A stretch of DNA of 64,000 nt, taken from contig CAZUCE010000002.1 in NCBI GenBank assembly GCA_964619265.1, positions 1 through 64,000 on the forward strand, in the 5' to 3' direction. This DNA is from CAZUCE01 sp964619265. Lineage in GTDB: Bacteria; Planctomycetota; UBA1135; GCA-002686595. Shown here piece by piece: positions 1 to 7,703 of this stretch. The notes beneath the pieces were generated by a model. That model ran no database searches. It saw nothing but the letters and a program-made list of their open reading frames with translations, and was not told the DNA's origin. Position numbers and translations under genes: made by a program. Position 1 is the first letter of the stretch. Every line of letters begins with the position of its first letter.

Positions 1-247
1 CGACTGGGGGCCTCGCTGGGGGGCGAAGCGGGGCTAGGAGGGTCCCTTTCAGGCTGCCGGGAAGGGCTCTAGGATGTGGCAAGAGCGTGCTCCGGGGAGA
101 TTCCGAGGGGGTTGCGGATTCCGAGCGGGTTTCAGGACACAATCTGCGGCGAGGATACGTAAGGACCCTTCCGGATTCTTTCCGGGTCCACCTCAGCAGC
201 CCCCCCGCGGGCAACCCCCAGGAGGCGACCATTCGTCGCCCAAATTC

Positions 248-1309
248 ATGACCACCTTCTTCCGACCGATGGCCGGTCTCGCCGTGGGAGCCACGGCGCT
301 CACGGCCATGTCGTTCGGAGCTCTCTCCGCGGGGGACGCCATGCGTCCCATGCCGCGCGCCGAGCTCTCGAACTTTACAAACATCGAGGTGAGCTCGCTG
401 AGCGAGTTCACCGGCAACGCACTCTTGATCGAGTACTTCGCCTATTGGTGAGGCCCCTGTGCGGCCGCCGTCCCCCACACGAACGAGCTTGCGGGCAAGT
501 TCGGCGATAAGGGACTGAGCGTCATCGGCGTGACCGGTGAATCCGACGAAGAGGGCATCGAGAAAACCGTGAAGTGGGTCGCCGACAAAGGCGTCACATA
601 CGGCTATGCCTACGACGAAGACCTTGAGCTGTTCGGTCAGCTCGGCTTGAGCTACTTCCCGTCGGCCGTTTTGGTCGACCCGTTCGGCAACGTGGTCTAC
701 ACGGGACATCCTTCGGAGCTCTCCGAGAAGCTGATCGAGGACACCCTTGCGAACGTGATCCCGAGCCCGATGGGTGAGTGGCCCGAAGCTCTGGAGCCCG
801 TCGCCAAGGCGCTCCGCATGGGCCACTTCGGTCCGGCCAAGCGCGCGCTTGGAACCTTGGAAGCCACGGATCTGACCGCTCAGATCGGAAACTTCCTGGA
901 CAAGTCCGTGGAAACCCGTGTTGCGGGCGTCGCGGCCATGATCGAGAACCTCGATATCAAAGGCGCGATGGGGGCCCTTGAGGGTCACGCTGATGTCTTC
1001 GCCGGCTATGACGACGCTCTGGCCTCGATGGGCAAGATGGCGGAGTCCCTCGGTGGCGAGCGCGCCAAGGCAGCCCTCGTCGCGCAAGAGCGCATGGGCG
1101 AGATGGAAGCTCTGCTCCAGAGCCAGGAGCTCCTGGGCGAGGACGGCAAGCCCGATGCCGACCGGATCCGCGGCCTGTTCCGCGAGTTCCAGGAGATCGC
1201 TGGGAAGTTCGAAGGTAAGGCACCTGGCGCAACGGCGTCCGAGTGGGTCGACAAGTTGACCGACTTCGTCGAGTCCTTGGACGCAGCGCCGGCCGGCGCC
1301 GGCCGCTGA
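248..1309 (+). CDS. Thioredoxin-fold (TlpA/ResA-like) probable selenoprotein, Sec at residue 68
   Basis: The reading frame is open from 248 to 1309 except for one TGA at 449-451; both halves are in the same frame. Translating TGA as Sec gives 353 residues. An N-terminal hydrophobic segment (about residues 8-28) suggests export or membrane anchoring. The TGA falls inside the thioredoxin active site: W67-Sec68-G69-P70-C71, where the family has WCGPC. A cis-proline motif (YFPSAVLVDP) and an acidic, helix-rich C-terminal region of about 180 residues follow. The likely role is thiol/selenol redox chemistry in the cell envelope. The ATG at 248 is chosen because the signal-like segment follows it; the frame extends upstream to 74 but reads as low-complexity Arg/Pro/Gly. 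No good ribosome site is visible. A frame ending at TGA would lack most of the fold, so recoding is far likelier than a stop. Confidence 0.85.
449..451 (+). other. In-frame TGA, probable selenocysteine codon
   Basis: The TGA replaces the first Cys of a WCGPC thioredoxin motif, and coding continues in frame for 285 codons. A short GC-rich hairpin can be drawn at 461-471, with flanking UGUG/CACA pairing (458-461 with 476-479). This is the right region for a bacterial SECIS, but the fold is weak and was not computed. Confidence 0.8.
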
Positions 1310-1328
1310 CCCGAGCCCCGCTAGAGTT

Positions 1329-1370
1329 GCGGCCCCGTGCACTTGATGGTGCACGGGGCCGCGTTCGTTT
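1329..1370. terminator. Bidirectional intrinsic terminator between convergent genes
   Basis: A perfect 14-bp inverted repeat (1329-1342 with 1349-1362) has a 6-base loop, followed by GTTCGTTTT on the plus strand. It sits between the stops of the selenoprotein gene and the convergent acetyltransferase gene, so it can serve both. Confidence 0.85.
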
Positions 1371-1397
1371 TAGGCAGTTGTTTCCGGCTGCTGTTGG

Positions 1398-2606
1398 TCA
1401 GCCGTCGGCCAGTTCGAAGATCGGGGCGTAGGGCCACATGGGATTGCGGGTAGGGAACAGGGCAGCCGCGGTCCGCCAGCCGTCGCGGTCGAGGTCGGAG
1501 CGCTGCAGGACTTCCTCACAGGCGCCGAGATCGTGAACCGAACGCTGACCTGTCACGAGCGAAGGTCCCCAGGCCTTTGGAGTCCAAAGATGCCGCCCTG
1601 GCTCGGGCCGAAACGCGATCTCTTGGCCAACTCGGCCGGGTTCAAGCCGCAGTTTCGCGTCGCCGATTTCCAAGGAGAAAGGTAGCCCGCCGCCGGCGGC
1701 CAGGCCGCGCTCGAAGGAATCGGAGGTGTCCGAGATGAGGCCGGGCCAGTCCAAGATGGCGAGCAACGCAGCACCGTCGAAGTTGCTCGCTTGTTCGAGC
1801 GCGCCGCCGTGGAACAAGGCGCGCGCGACCGGATGCGAAGGTGGCAAGTGGGCTTCGAGGTTGGGGCGATTGTGCTCGTCGAGAAGCTGTCCAAGGAAGC
1901 ACAGGACGGCCCAAATCCCAGCTTCGCTGGCGACCCCGCATTCTCTCAGCTCGATGGCGCCTCGAATGCGAAAGCGCAGGTAGGCCAAGAGCTGCCCGCC
2001 GACCTCGAAGGCCAAGCAGTGGCTGTTGGGAATGGCGGCCTCCCAGTCGATGGCGGTGGGCTCGCGGCGCTCGCAGCCATCGACGCCGCGGTAGCTGCGT
2101 TGAAAAAGTGGAGCTAGGCGCGTTAGATCTTCCCCGCGCAGGCCGCGCCAGCCATCGATCCGTTCGGTGGGGAGGTCCTCACGCCGGCAGGATATGCCGT
2201 ACAAATTGAACGCGGGTGCGTAGCCAAATTGCCTGAAGAACTCAGGGCCACCGATGACCAGAGCTCCTCGGATTCCCCGTTGTTTCAAGGCAGCGAAGCC
2301 GGTTTGCAGGAGGAAGCGTCCGGCACCCTGCTGGCGGTAGTCGGGCAGCGTTGCAAACGGCGAGGTGATACAAAGCGGCACCCAGGCGTCGCGCAAGGAG
2401 ACGGTGCGCGGTAGGAACAGCGACCAGGCTGCACGTTCTTCGCCATTCCAAGCAGACAGCGCTAAGCTCGAATCGAAGGCTGGGGCATGGGCAGCCAGCT
2501 CGTGAACGAGGCGTGATTCCTGATCGGGGCGCTCGAAGGCAGCGTCCAAGAAGGGGCGCAGACTCTCGTCTTCAAGCGGGGATCCGGTGCGGAGGGTCCA
2601 GTCCAA
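1398..2606 (-). CDS. GNAT-family N-acetyltransferase (YhbS/Eis-like)
   Basis: This 402-residue protein has a GNAT fold in its N-terminal half. The segment ATLPDYRQQGAGRFLLQTGF resembles the acetyl-CoA pyrophosphate-binding motif A, and GGPEFFRQFGYAPA matches the motif that follows it in YhbS-like proteins. The C-terminal half of about 200 residues has no motif I recognise; Eis-type proteins of similar length carry a second GNAT and an SCP2-like domain there. The predicted start is TTG at 2606, with no ATG near the conserved N-terminus. The substrate is unknown. The gene is convergent with the selenoprotein gene and shares its terminator. Confidence 0.75.
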   Translation of the reverse strand: MDWTLRTGSPLEDESLRPFLDAAFERPDQESRLVHELAAHAPAFDSSLALSAWNGEERAAWSLFLPRTVSLRDAWVPLCITSPFATLPDYRQQGAGRFLLQTGFAALKQRGIRGALVIGGPEFFRQFGYAPAFNLYGISCRREDLPTERIDGWRGLRGEDLTRLAPLFQRSYRGVDGCERREPTAIDWEAAIPNSHCLAFEVGGQLLAYLRFRIRGAIELRECGVASEAGIWAVLCFLGQLLDEHNRPNLEAHLPPSHPVARALFHGGALEQASNFDGAALLAILDWPGLISDTSDSFERGLAAGGGLPFSLEIGDAKLRLEPGRVGQEIAFRPEPGRHLWTPKAWGPSLVTGQRSVHDLGACEEVLQRSDLDRDGWRTAAALFPTRNPMWPYAPIFELADG

Positions 2607-2775
2607 AAGAGATCTCAGAGGATTCGAAACATCAGGGAACCACTGAGCGTGCGCCCGGTCGCCGTCCAGGTAAGGCGCATCAAAGCCTCAACTTGGCGAA
2701 TCGGGAGACGAGGCGACGCCTTCCAGGACGGTGCCTGGGTGAGCTTGCAGCTACGGTGCATGGTCCCGCAGTCTC

Positions 2776-3120
2776 TCAGCGAGTCGCAGGCTCGTCGGAA
2801 GCAAACTCGCCGGGGGCGAAGCCCCAGGTGCCCTCGATTCGCGCGTAGCGAACGCTGAACAAGTCGAGGAGCCAATCGAGGGGGCCCAGGTAGGGAAAGA
2901 CACGCTGACTGGTCACGAGCAGATTGCTCTGCCGCGAGTCGCTAGCGTTCTCCCGCGCGATGTCGATCGCCCGCTTGGGAAAGTCGTAGGACAGAAAGGT
3001 CACCGCAATTCCGCTGGAGCGGAAGCGTCCCGAGGTCTCGGTTTCGCGGGTGAAATTCACGCTCGCGCAGGACACGAGGGTGAGGGCCAGGAGGCAGGGG
3101 AGGATCCGTTGCAGGCGCAT
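2776..3120 (-). CDS. Small lipoprotein, unknown function
   Basis: This 114-residue protein starts at ATG 3118-3120 with a type II signal peptide: MRLQR, a hydrophobic stretch and lipobox LVSC (Cys about residue 18). The mature part is hydrophilic and includes GIAVTFLSYDFPKRAIDIAREN and a region around LDWLLDLFSVRYARIEGTWG. I do not recognise a family. A longer frame runs upstream to 4719, but that part is antisense to the galactokinase-like gene and is not credible. The gene is divergent from that gene, 144 bases apart, so the gap probably holds both promoters. Confidence 0.65.
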   Translation of the reverse strand: MRLQRILPCLLALTLVSCASVNFTRETETSGRFRSSGIAVTFLSYDFPKRAIDIARENASDSRQSNLLVTSQRVFPYLGPLDWLLDLFSVRYARIEGTWGFAPGEFASDEPATR

Positions 3121-3264
3121 AGGTGCCCTGACGATAGCCGCTGGACGCCCGAGCGGGGAAGCTCGGGTCGGTCTGAGGAGCTGCGCTGGACCGCACCGGG
3201 ACCGGGCCAGTCGATGACAGGCCTCGCGCCGAGGCAGGGTATTTGGGTCTACTGGCGTCCTCCG

Positions 3265-4497
3265 ATGCCCAAAGCCCCCTCCGAACGCCCCGAACTCGAG
3301 CTGGTCCGCGAGCTCGACCAACACGCCGAGCGCGCCGATCGTGCCCTGGGGGCCGGCGGTCCCTGGAGGCGATTTTTCGCCCCGGGCCGGGCCAATTTGA
3401 TGGGGGCCCACTTGGACTACAACGGTGGACCCGTCATGCCGACGGCGATCGATCGCGGGACCTACCTGGCGGTCCGGCGCAGGGAAGATGGGATCGTGCG
3501 CTTTGCGTCCCGTCTCGAGTCCGAGCAGGTTGCCTTCGAGCTGGATCAGCTTCCTGGGCAGGCGGCCGGGGTCTGGTTTGATTACCCGCTTGGCGTGCTG
3601 CGCGAGTTCCACCGCCGCGAGTTCGAGGAAGGCCGCTCCGGCACCGCGGGCGTGGATGTGTACTTCGGGGGCAACCTCCCGATCGGCGCTGGCCTGTCCT
3701 CGTCGGCTTCGATTTGCGTCGGATTCGCGATGGCCCTGGATGCGACCTTCGAGCGCGCTCGAGGGCCGGAGGCTTGGGTTGCCGACGCGCTCAGCGCGGA
3801 ACGGGGGTTCGTAGGCGTTCAATGCGGCATCATGGATCCGTTTGCGGTTGGTCAGGGTCGAGCCGGACAGCTCCTGTGGCTGGACTGCCTCGACCGGAGT
3901 TTCGAACACGTTCCCCTGGATCCTGGGCGGGTTGCGATCGCGGTTGCGGATTCGGGGGCGCGGCGCGAATTGGCATCGGGGGCATTCAATCAGCGCGTGG
4001 CCCAATGCGAGGCCGCGCTCCAGGCGCTCTCGGGTCCAGCGACCGAGGTTTTGGGTCGCGCCCCAAAGTTCCTGCGCGAGATTCCCCGAGAGGTGGCCAG
4101 GCAGGAACTCTCTGGATTGGAGCCCCTGCTGCAGCGGCGGGCACGTCATGTGTTCTCGGAGCTGGAGCGGACGTTCGCGGCTCGCGAGGCTCTGCGTCAG
4201 GACGACCCCGCCGGTTTTGGGGCTCGAATGACCGAAGCCCACGCCTCGCTGCGCGTGGACTTCGAGGTTTCGACGCCGGAGCTCGACCTGTTGGTCGAGA
4301 CCGCCGTCTCGGTTCCCGGGGTGCTGGGATCGCGGCTGACCGGAGCGGGATTCGGCGGGTGCACCGTGATTCTGTTGGAGCGTGGCGCCGAGCGTGATTT
4401 GGCCGACCGGCTGGGGCGGGAGTACGAGCGGGTGACGGGCCGGCGTCCCGGGATGGAGTTCTTCGCCGGCGACGCCGGCCCGCGCGAGCTCGCCTGA
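3265..4497 (+). CDS. Galactokinase-like GHMP sugar kinase with altered sugar pocket
   Basis: This 410-residue protein has the GHMP kinase hallmarks in order. GRANLMGAHLDYNGG (41-55) corresponds to the galactokinase signature. GNLPIGAGLSSSAS (136-149) is the nucleotide-binding motif. CGIMDPF (188-194) includes the catalytic Asp equivalent, D191, and GAGFGGCTV is motif 3 near the C-terminus. Length fits galactokinase (about 380-400). Two sugar contacts known from human GALK1 appear changed: the Glu of GEH is Ala48 here, and the Tyr of the SEYN-type motif is Phe (GAFNQRVAQC). It therefore phosphorylates a sugar, but perhaps not galactose. The start is ATG 3265; the frame is open further upstream but without family resemblance. 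Confidence 0.8.
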   Translation: MPKAPSERPELELVRELDQHAERADRALGAGGPWRRFFAPGRANLMGAHLDYNGGPVMPTAIDRGTYLAVRRREDGIVRFASRLESEQVAFELDQLPGQAAGVWFDYPLGVLREFHRREFEEGRSGTAGVDVYFGGNLPIGAGLSSSASICVGFAMALDATFERARGPEAWVADALSAERGFVGVQCGIMDPFAVGQGRAGQLLWLDCLDRSFEHVPLDPGRVAIAVADSGARRELASGAFNQRVAQCEAALQALSGPATEVLGRAPKFLREIPREVARQELSGLEPLLQRRARHVFSELERTFAAREALRQDDPAGFGARMTEAHASLRVDFEVSTPELDLLVETAVSVPGVLGSRLTGAGFGGCTVILLERGAERDLADRLGREYERVTGRRPGMEFFAGDAGPRELA

Positions 4498-4717
4498 CAG
4501 CTTGAGTCTGTGCGCCGCCTGGCGGGAAGGCGGCCGCGTCAAGCCTGCTTGAGTTCGGTGGAGACGCGAGGCGGGCGCCCACAATTCCAAGGAAATTCCG
4601 CCCCGGGCGGTAATCGGTGCGGGAGGGCGTTCGTCCGGAGTTTGGCGGCGCAGTTGGGTGTCGCCCGCGGTCCCCGCCGCGCTCCAGCAAGGCATCGCCC
4701 ATGGCCAGCAAGCCCCC

Positions 4718-5341
4718 ATGACTCTTCTGAAACCCAGCGCCGCGCGTCCCGTGCCTCGCCTGAATCCAGGGAACGCAGTTCACACCTCACCGGGGCAAAG
4801 GACCCGACCTCGGCCGATTGCGCAAGTCGGCTTGGCTGCGCTCACCGTGTTGGCTTCAGGCGCCGTTACCGCGGCCGCCCAGACGCCGGAACCCAAGTCG
4901 ACCTGTTATGTGATCGTGGCCGGGTCCTATTCGGGGTCGGTCCAGACCCAGGGCAAGATCCCTTGCGACTGCGACTATTCTTCGGGAGTGGGAGTGAATC
5001 AAGGAGACGGGACGCTGGTGGTCGGCAGCAGAAGCAGCAATGCAGGGTCGTACTGCGACGGTGTGGTGACCGCTTATCCGCCGTATCAAGAGCTGCAGCC
5101 GGGCGGCCAACTCTCGACGACGGTAACCCAATCCCAGTCGGCCACGATCCAACTTGGCTCGTGCTTTTTGACGAAGAACTCCGGATTCCTGGGGCTTTTT
5201 GCCGGCTGCCGGGCGGCGTGCCAGTACACCAGTTTCCATCAGCCTGGCTTCAATTTGTATGCCTATGGCGGGTCTTGCCAGGGCGACCCGCTGCCGCCGG
5301 AGGCGAGCGTCCCGTTCACATTTGGTGCCTCGCCTTGGTGA
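4718..5341 (+). CDS. Secreted Cys-containing protein, unknown
   Basis: This 207-residue protein starts at ATG 4718, followed by a basic region, then a hydrophobic segment ending in VTAAAQ, typical of a Sec signal peptide. The mature part is rich in Ser, Gly and Gln. It carries about eight cysteines (CYVI, CDCD, SYCDG, SCF, GCRAACQ, SCQGD), which suggests disulfides in the periplasm or outside the cell. No family is recognised. Its TGA overlaps the ATG of the next gene (TGATG at 5339-5343), so the two are translationally coupled and probably work together. Confidence 0.65.
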   Translation: MTLLKPSAARPVPRLNPGNAVHTSPGQRTRPRPIAQVGLAALTVLASGAVTAAAQTPEPKSTCYVIVAGSYSGSVQTQGKIPCDCDYSSGVGVNQGDGTLVVGSRSSNAGSYCDGVVTAYPPYQELQPGGQLSTTVTQSQSATIQLGSCFLTKNSGFLGLFAGCRAACQYTSFHQPGFNLYAYGGSCQGDPLPPEASVPFTFGASPW

Positions 5342-7383
5342 TGTTGATGACCACGTTGCTTCTGATGTTCACCCCTGTGCAATACAAAGGAGCCAAGCGA
5401 TCTGCCTTGTTCTGGATCGGCTTGCTCCTGTTGGTGCCTGGGTCGCCGCTTGTGGCGCTGGCTCAGTCCAGAGCCGGAGGAGGGCAGGTGTCCGAGACCG
5501 GTTCTTCGGAGACCCGCCAGCCGCCCGACGTCGCCTCTGCGCCGCGCACTCCCGAAGAACTCCCTTTGCGAGACTCCGTCCGCGACGGCGTCCTGAAAGT
5601 CCTGCGAGCTCATCAGGATCTCTATGACCGCGGCTTGATCGAACCCGATGGCCGTCCGGCGCGAATGCAAGCTGCGCAAAAGGAGCGGGCCTTTGTTCGC
5701 GACCGCATCTCAAGGCGCCTGTTCCTGCCCGAGGACTCACACCGGAACAGGCCCTGGAGCCTGGCCCGGACGCTCGAGGCCTACTTGGCCAATCAGGGAG
5801 CCTGCGCGGCGGCAGAGGCGTTTGCTTCGGATCCCGATCTGAATCCTGCCGACCTGCTCGTGTTGGCGGAGACCGCCTGGCTCGAGGCCGCTTGCCTGCT
5901 TCCGCTCGAACGGGCCGAGGAGCAAAGGGCTCAGCTCGCAAATCGCCGCGAGCTCCCCGACCTGGGGAATGGATCGGCTCGCTACCTACTGTTTGGGTTC
6001 GTCGCTTTGCCCTCGTTTTGGCAACGCCGCGAAGCTGGTGCGAAGGAGGCCTTCCTACTGGATTTGTTCACGCGTGCGGAACTGGACCCACGTGCGGCCG
6101 AAGTGGTTGCGGTGGCTCTCGAGCCCCCTATGCGGTTGAGATGGCCGCTGACTCAGGAACAGCGCACGATCGCGGGCCCGTTTGTGGATCTTCGCGAGCC
6201 GGTTGGTTTTACGACCGAACATCTTGACCATCTGCGAGCCATCGAGCGTTCGCTCGCTTTGGTCAGGCGAGATGAACGCTTGCGGGAGGCGATCGAGCCG
6301 GAGTGGACTCTGGACGAAGCCGGCGGGTGGGTCCGTGCCCCCCAAGCCCATCTCGCGCGGTGGGTTTCGGATCGCAAGGTCCAGGTGCTCGATGAGCTGT
6401 TCGGGATGGGGATGGGATTGCGGGTTCTACGCGACGGAACCCTGGCCGATCGAATGGCCTTTTGGGATCGAGCCGCGGAGACTTGGCCCTACGCCCAGTT
6501 TCGCGCTGAAGTTCTGGCCGATCTTCGCGAGCTTGTCGAATGGCGGGATACCCATGAATTGGAACCCCGAATCCGTGCCTTGAGTGGAGACCGTGCGGCT
6601 GGTGTCTTGGATGCAAACGGACAAGCCGAGTTGACCCAACTTGAGCGACAACTCGACCTCGAGCGTCGCCAACTCGTTGGCCATCTGATGCGAAGGCTGG
6701 GAGGCTCCGGCGAGGCTCGGGACTCAGAGCTTGCCTTTGAGACCCTATGTTCGGACGTGCCGGCAACCCTGGGCGACTTGGACCCGATCTCGGTCGAGCA
6801 GTTTCTGGCCCACGGCTGGCTCACGTTCGCAGCACGGCCCAACCCGAGCGCGACCCAACAACTTCAGGTGCTGGCTGATGGGGGCGAGCCGATCTCCGAT
6901 GCCGCGTTCCAAGCGCTTCTCGTCCAGCTTCGCCGACAAGAAGATCCCGATCGAGATGTCCTGCTGGAGCGATTGACCGCGAGCGGCCCAGCGAGCCAGA
7001 GACTGGCTTGCGTGAGAGCCGCTTCGCAGACCCTGCCGACAGGCCGTGCTGTCGCAGTCTGGCGGGACATCTTGTATTCAGGCCAAACCTCGAATTCAGG
7101 GTCCGGCCCGGGAAAACAGGGAGGACAAAGGGCGCCCACAGCGATCGAACGGGATGCGGTCTTGTCGACCCTGGCGAGCTGGCCCGATCGAGTTGGAGCT
7201 TCCCAGTTTTTAGTCGAGATCATCGAGTCGGGCGTCTTCGACGGCAACGGACCGGCTTCTTGGAGCCATCATTCACCCGAGGGCCGGGGGATGTTGGTTT
7301 CTCTTTTGACCCCGGACCAGCGACTGGAGTTGGTGGCCCGCGGGGCCTGGCCATCCGCTCTCGCGGGTCTGGGTCAGCAGTAG
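5341..7383 (+). CDS. Large secreted protein, unknown, coupled to upstream gene
   Basis: This 680-residue protein overlaps the preceding stop by one base. The start may be ATG 5341, 5347 or 5365. The last gives a classic signal peptide (KGAKR, then a leucine-rich core ending VALAQS) and lies before a purine-rich AAAGGAG at 5386-5392. The mature protein is helix-rich, with many Glu, Arg and Leu residues, regular HEAT-like or TPR-like spacing, and no visible catalytic motif. It may be a scaffold. Function is unknown. Confidence 0.65.
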   Translation: MLMTTLLLMFTPVQYKGAKRSALFWIGLLLLVPGSPLVALAQSRAGGGQVSETGSSETRQPPDVASAPRTPEELPLRDSVRDGVLKVLRAHQDLYDRGLIEPDGRPARMQAAQKERAFVRDRISRRLFLPEDSHRNRPWSLARTLEAYLANQGACAAAEAFASDPDLNPADLLVLAETAWLEAACLLPLERAEEQRAQLANRRELPDLGNGSARYLLFGFVALPSFWQRREAGAKEAFLLDLFTRAELDPRAAEVVAVALEPPMRLRWPLTQEQRTIAGPFVDLREPVGFTTEHLDHLRAIERSLALVRRDERLREAIEPEWTLDEAGGWVRAPQAHLARWVSDRKVQVLDELFGMGMGLRVLRDGTLADRMAFWDRAAETWPYAQFRAEVLADLRELVEWRDTHELEPRIRALSGDRAAGVLDANGQAELTQLERQLDLERRQLVGHLMRRLGGSGEARDSELAFETLCSDVPATLGDLDPISVEQFLAHGWLTFAARPNPSATQQLQVLADGGEPISDAAFQALLVQLRRQEDPDRDVLLERLTASGPASQRLACVRAASQTLPTGRAVAVWRDILYSGQTSNSGSGPGKQGGQRAPTAIERDAVLSTLASWPDRVGASQFLVEIIESGVFDGNGPASWSHHSPEGRGMLVSLLTPDQRLELVARGAWPSALAGLGQQ

Positions 7384-7703
7384 CCCGGGGCGAGCTCCAG
7401 CCCCCGGCATCCTGGCGGGCGAGGATCGGTTCTTACCGATCGCTCTGGTTGTGACGGGCGCCTGGACATCCCCTGGGCGCTCTCCGTGAGTGCGTCAGGA
7501 AGGCCCGGATGAGCCCTCCGGCCAGAACGCCGGGCAGCGACCGAGCTTGCGCTCAGCGAGGCTGCTGCCTGGAAATCGTCGAGCCGGCGAGAAAGCACCG
7601 CGCCGATTCGGTGGGAAACTCCTGTGAGCCTTCGGACGGGATGGGGCGCAGTCTAGGGGCGCAGTCTGGGGGCGGATCCCCGGGCGTGCGGACGGCGACG
7701 GCT
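7384..7703. other. Intergenic gap between convergent genes
   Basis: No convincing gene. It holds a hairpin (7421-7445: GATCGGT, loop TCTT, ACCGATC, flanked by GAG/CTC) that could end transcription from either side although it lacks a T-run. It also holds a 13-bp tandem duplication (7643-7655 and 7656-7668, GGGGCGCAGTCT plus A or G). Confidence 0.5.

Noticed and set aside
248..451. A truncated gene or pseudogene ending at TGA 449-451
   Set aside because: The TGA lies exactly at the redox Cys, and family sequence continues in frame. Selenocysteine explains it better. The same holds at 63589-63591.
2776..4719. Long 647-residue minus-strand frame
   Set aside because: Only its end (2776-3120) has a lipoprotein signal and plausible sequence. 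The rest is antisense to the well-supported galactokinase-like gene.
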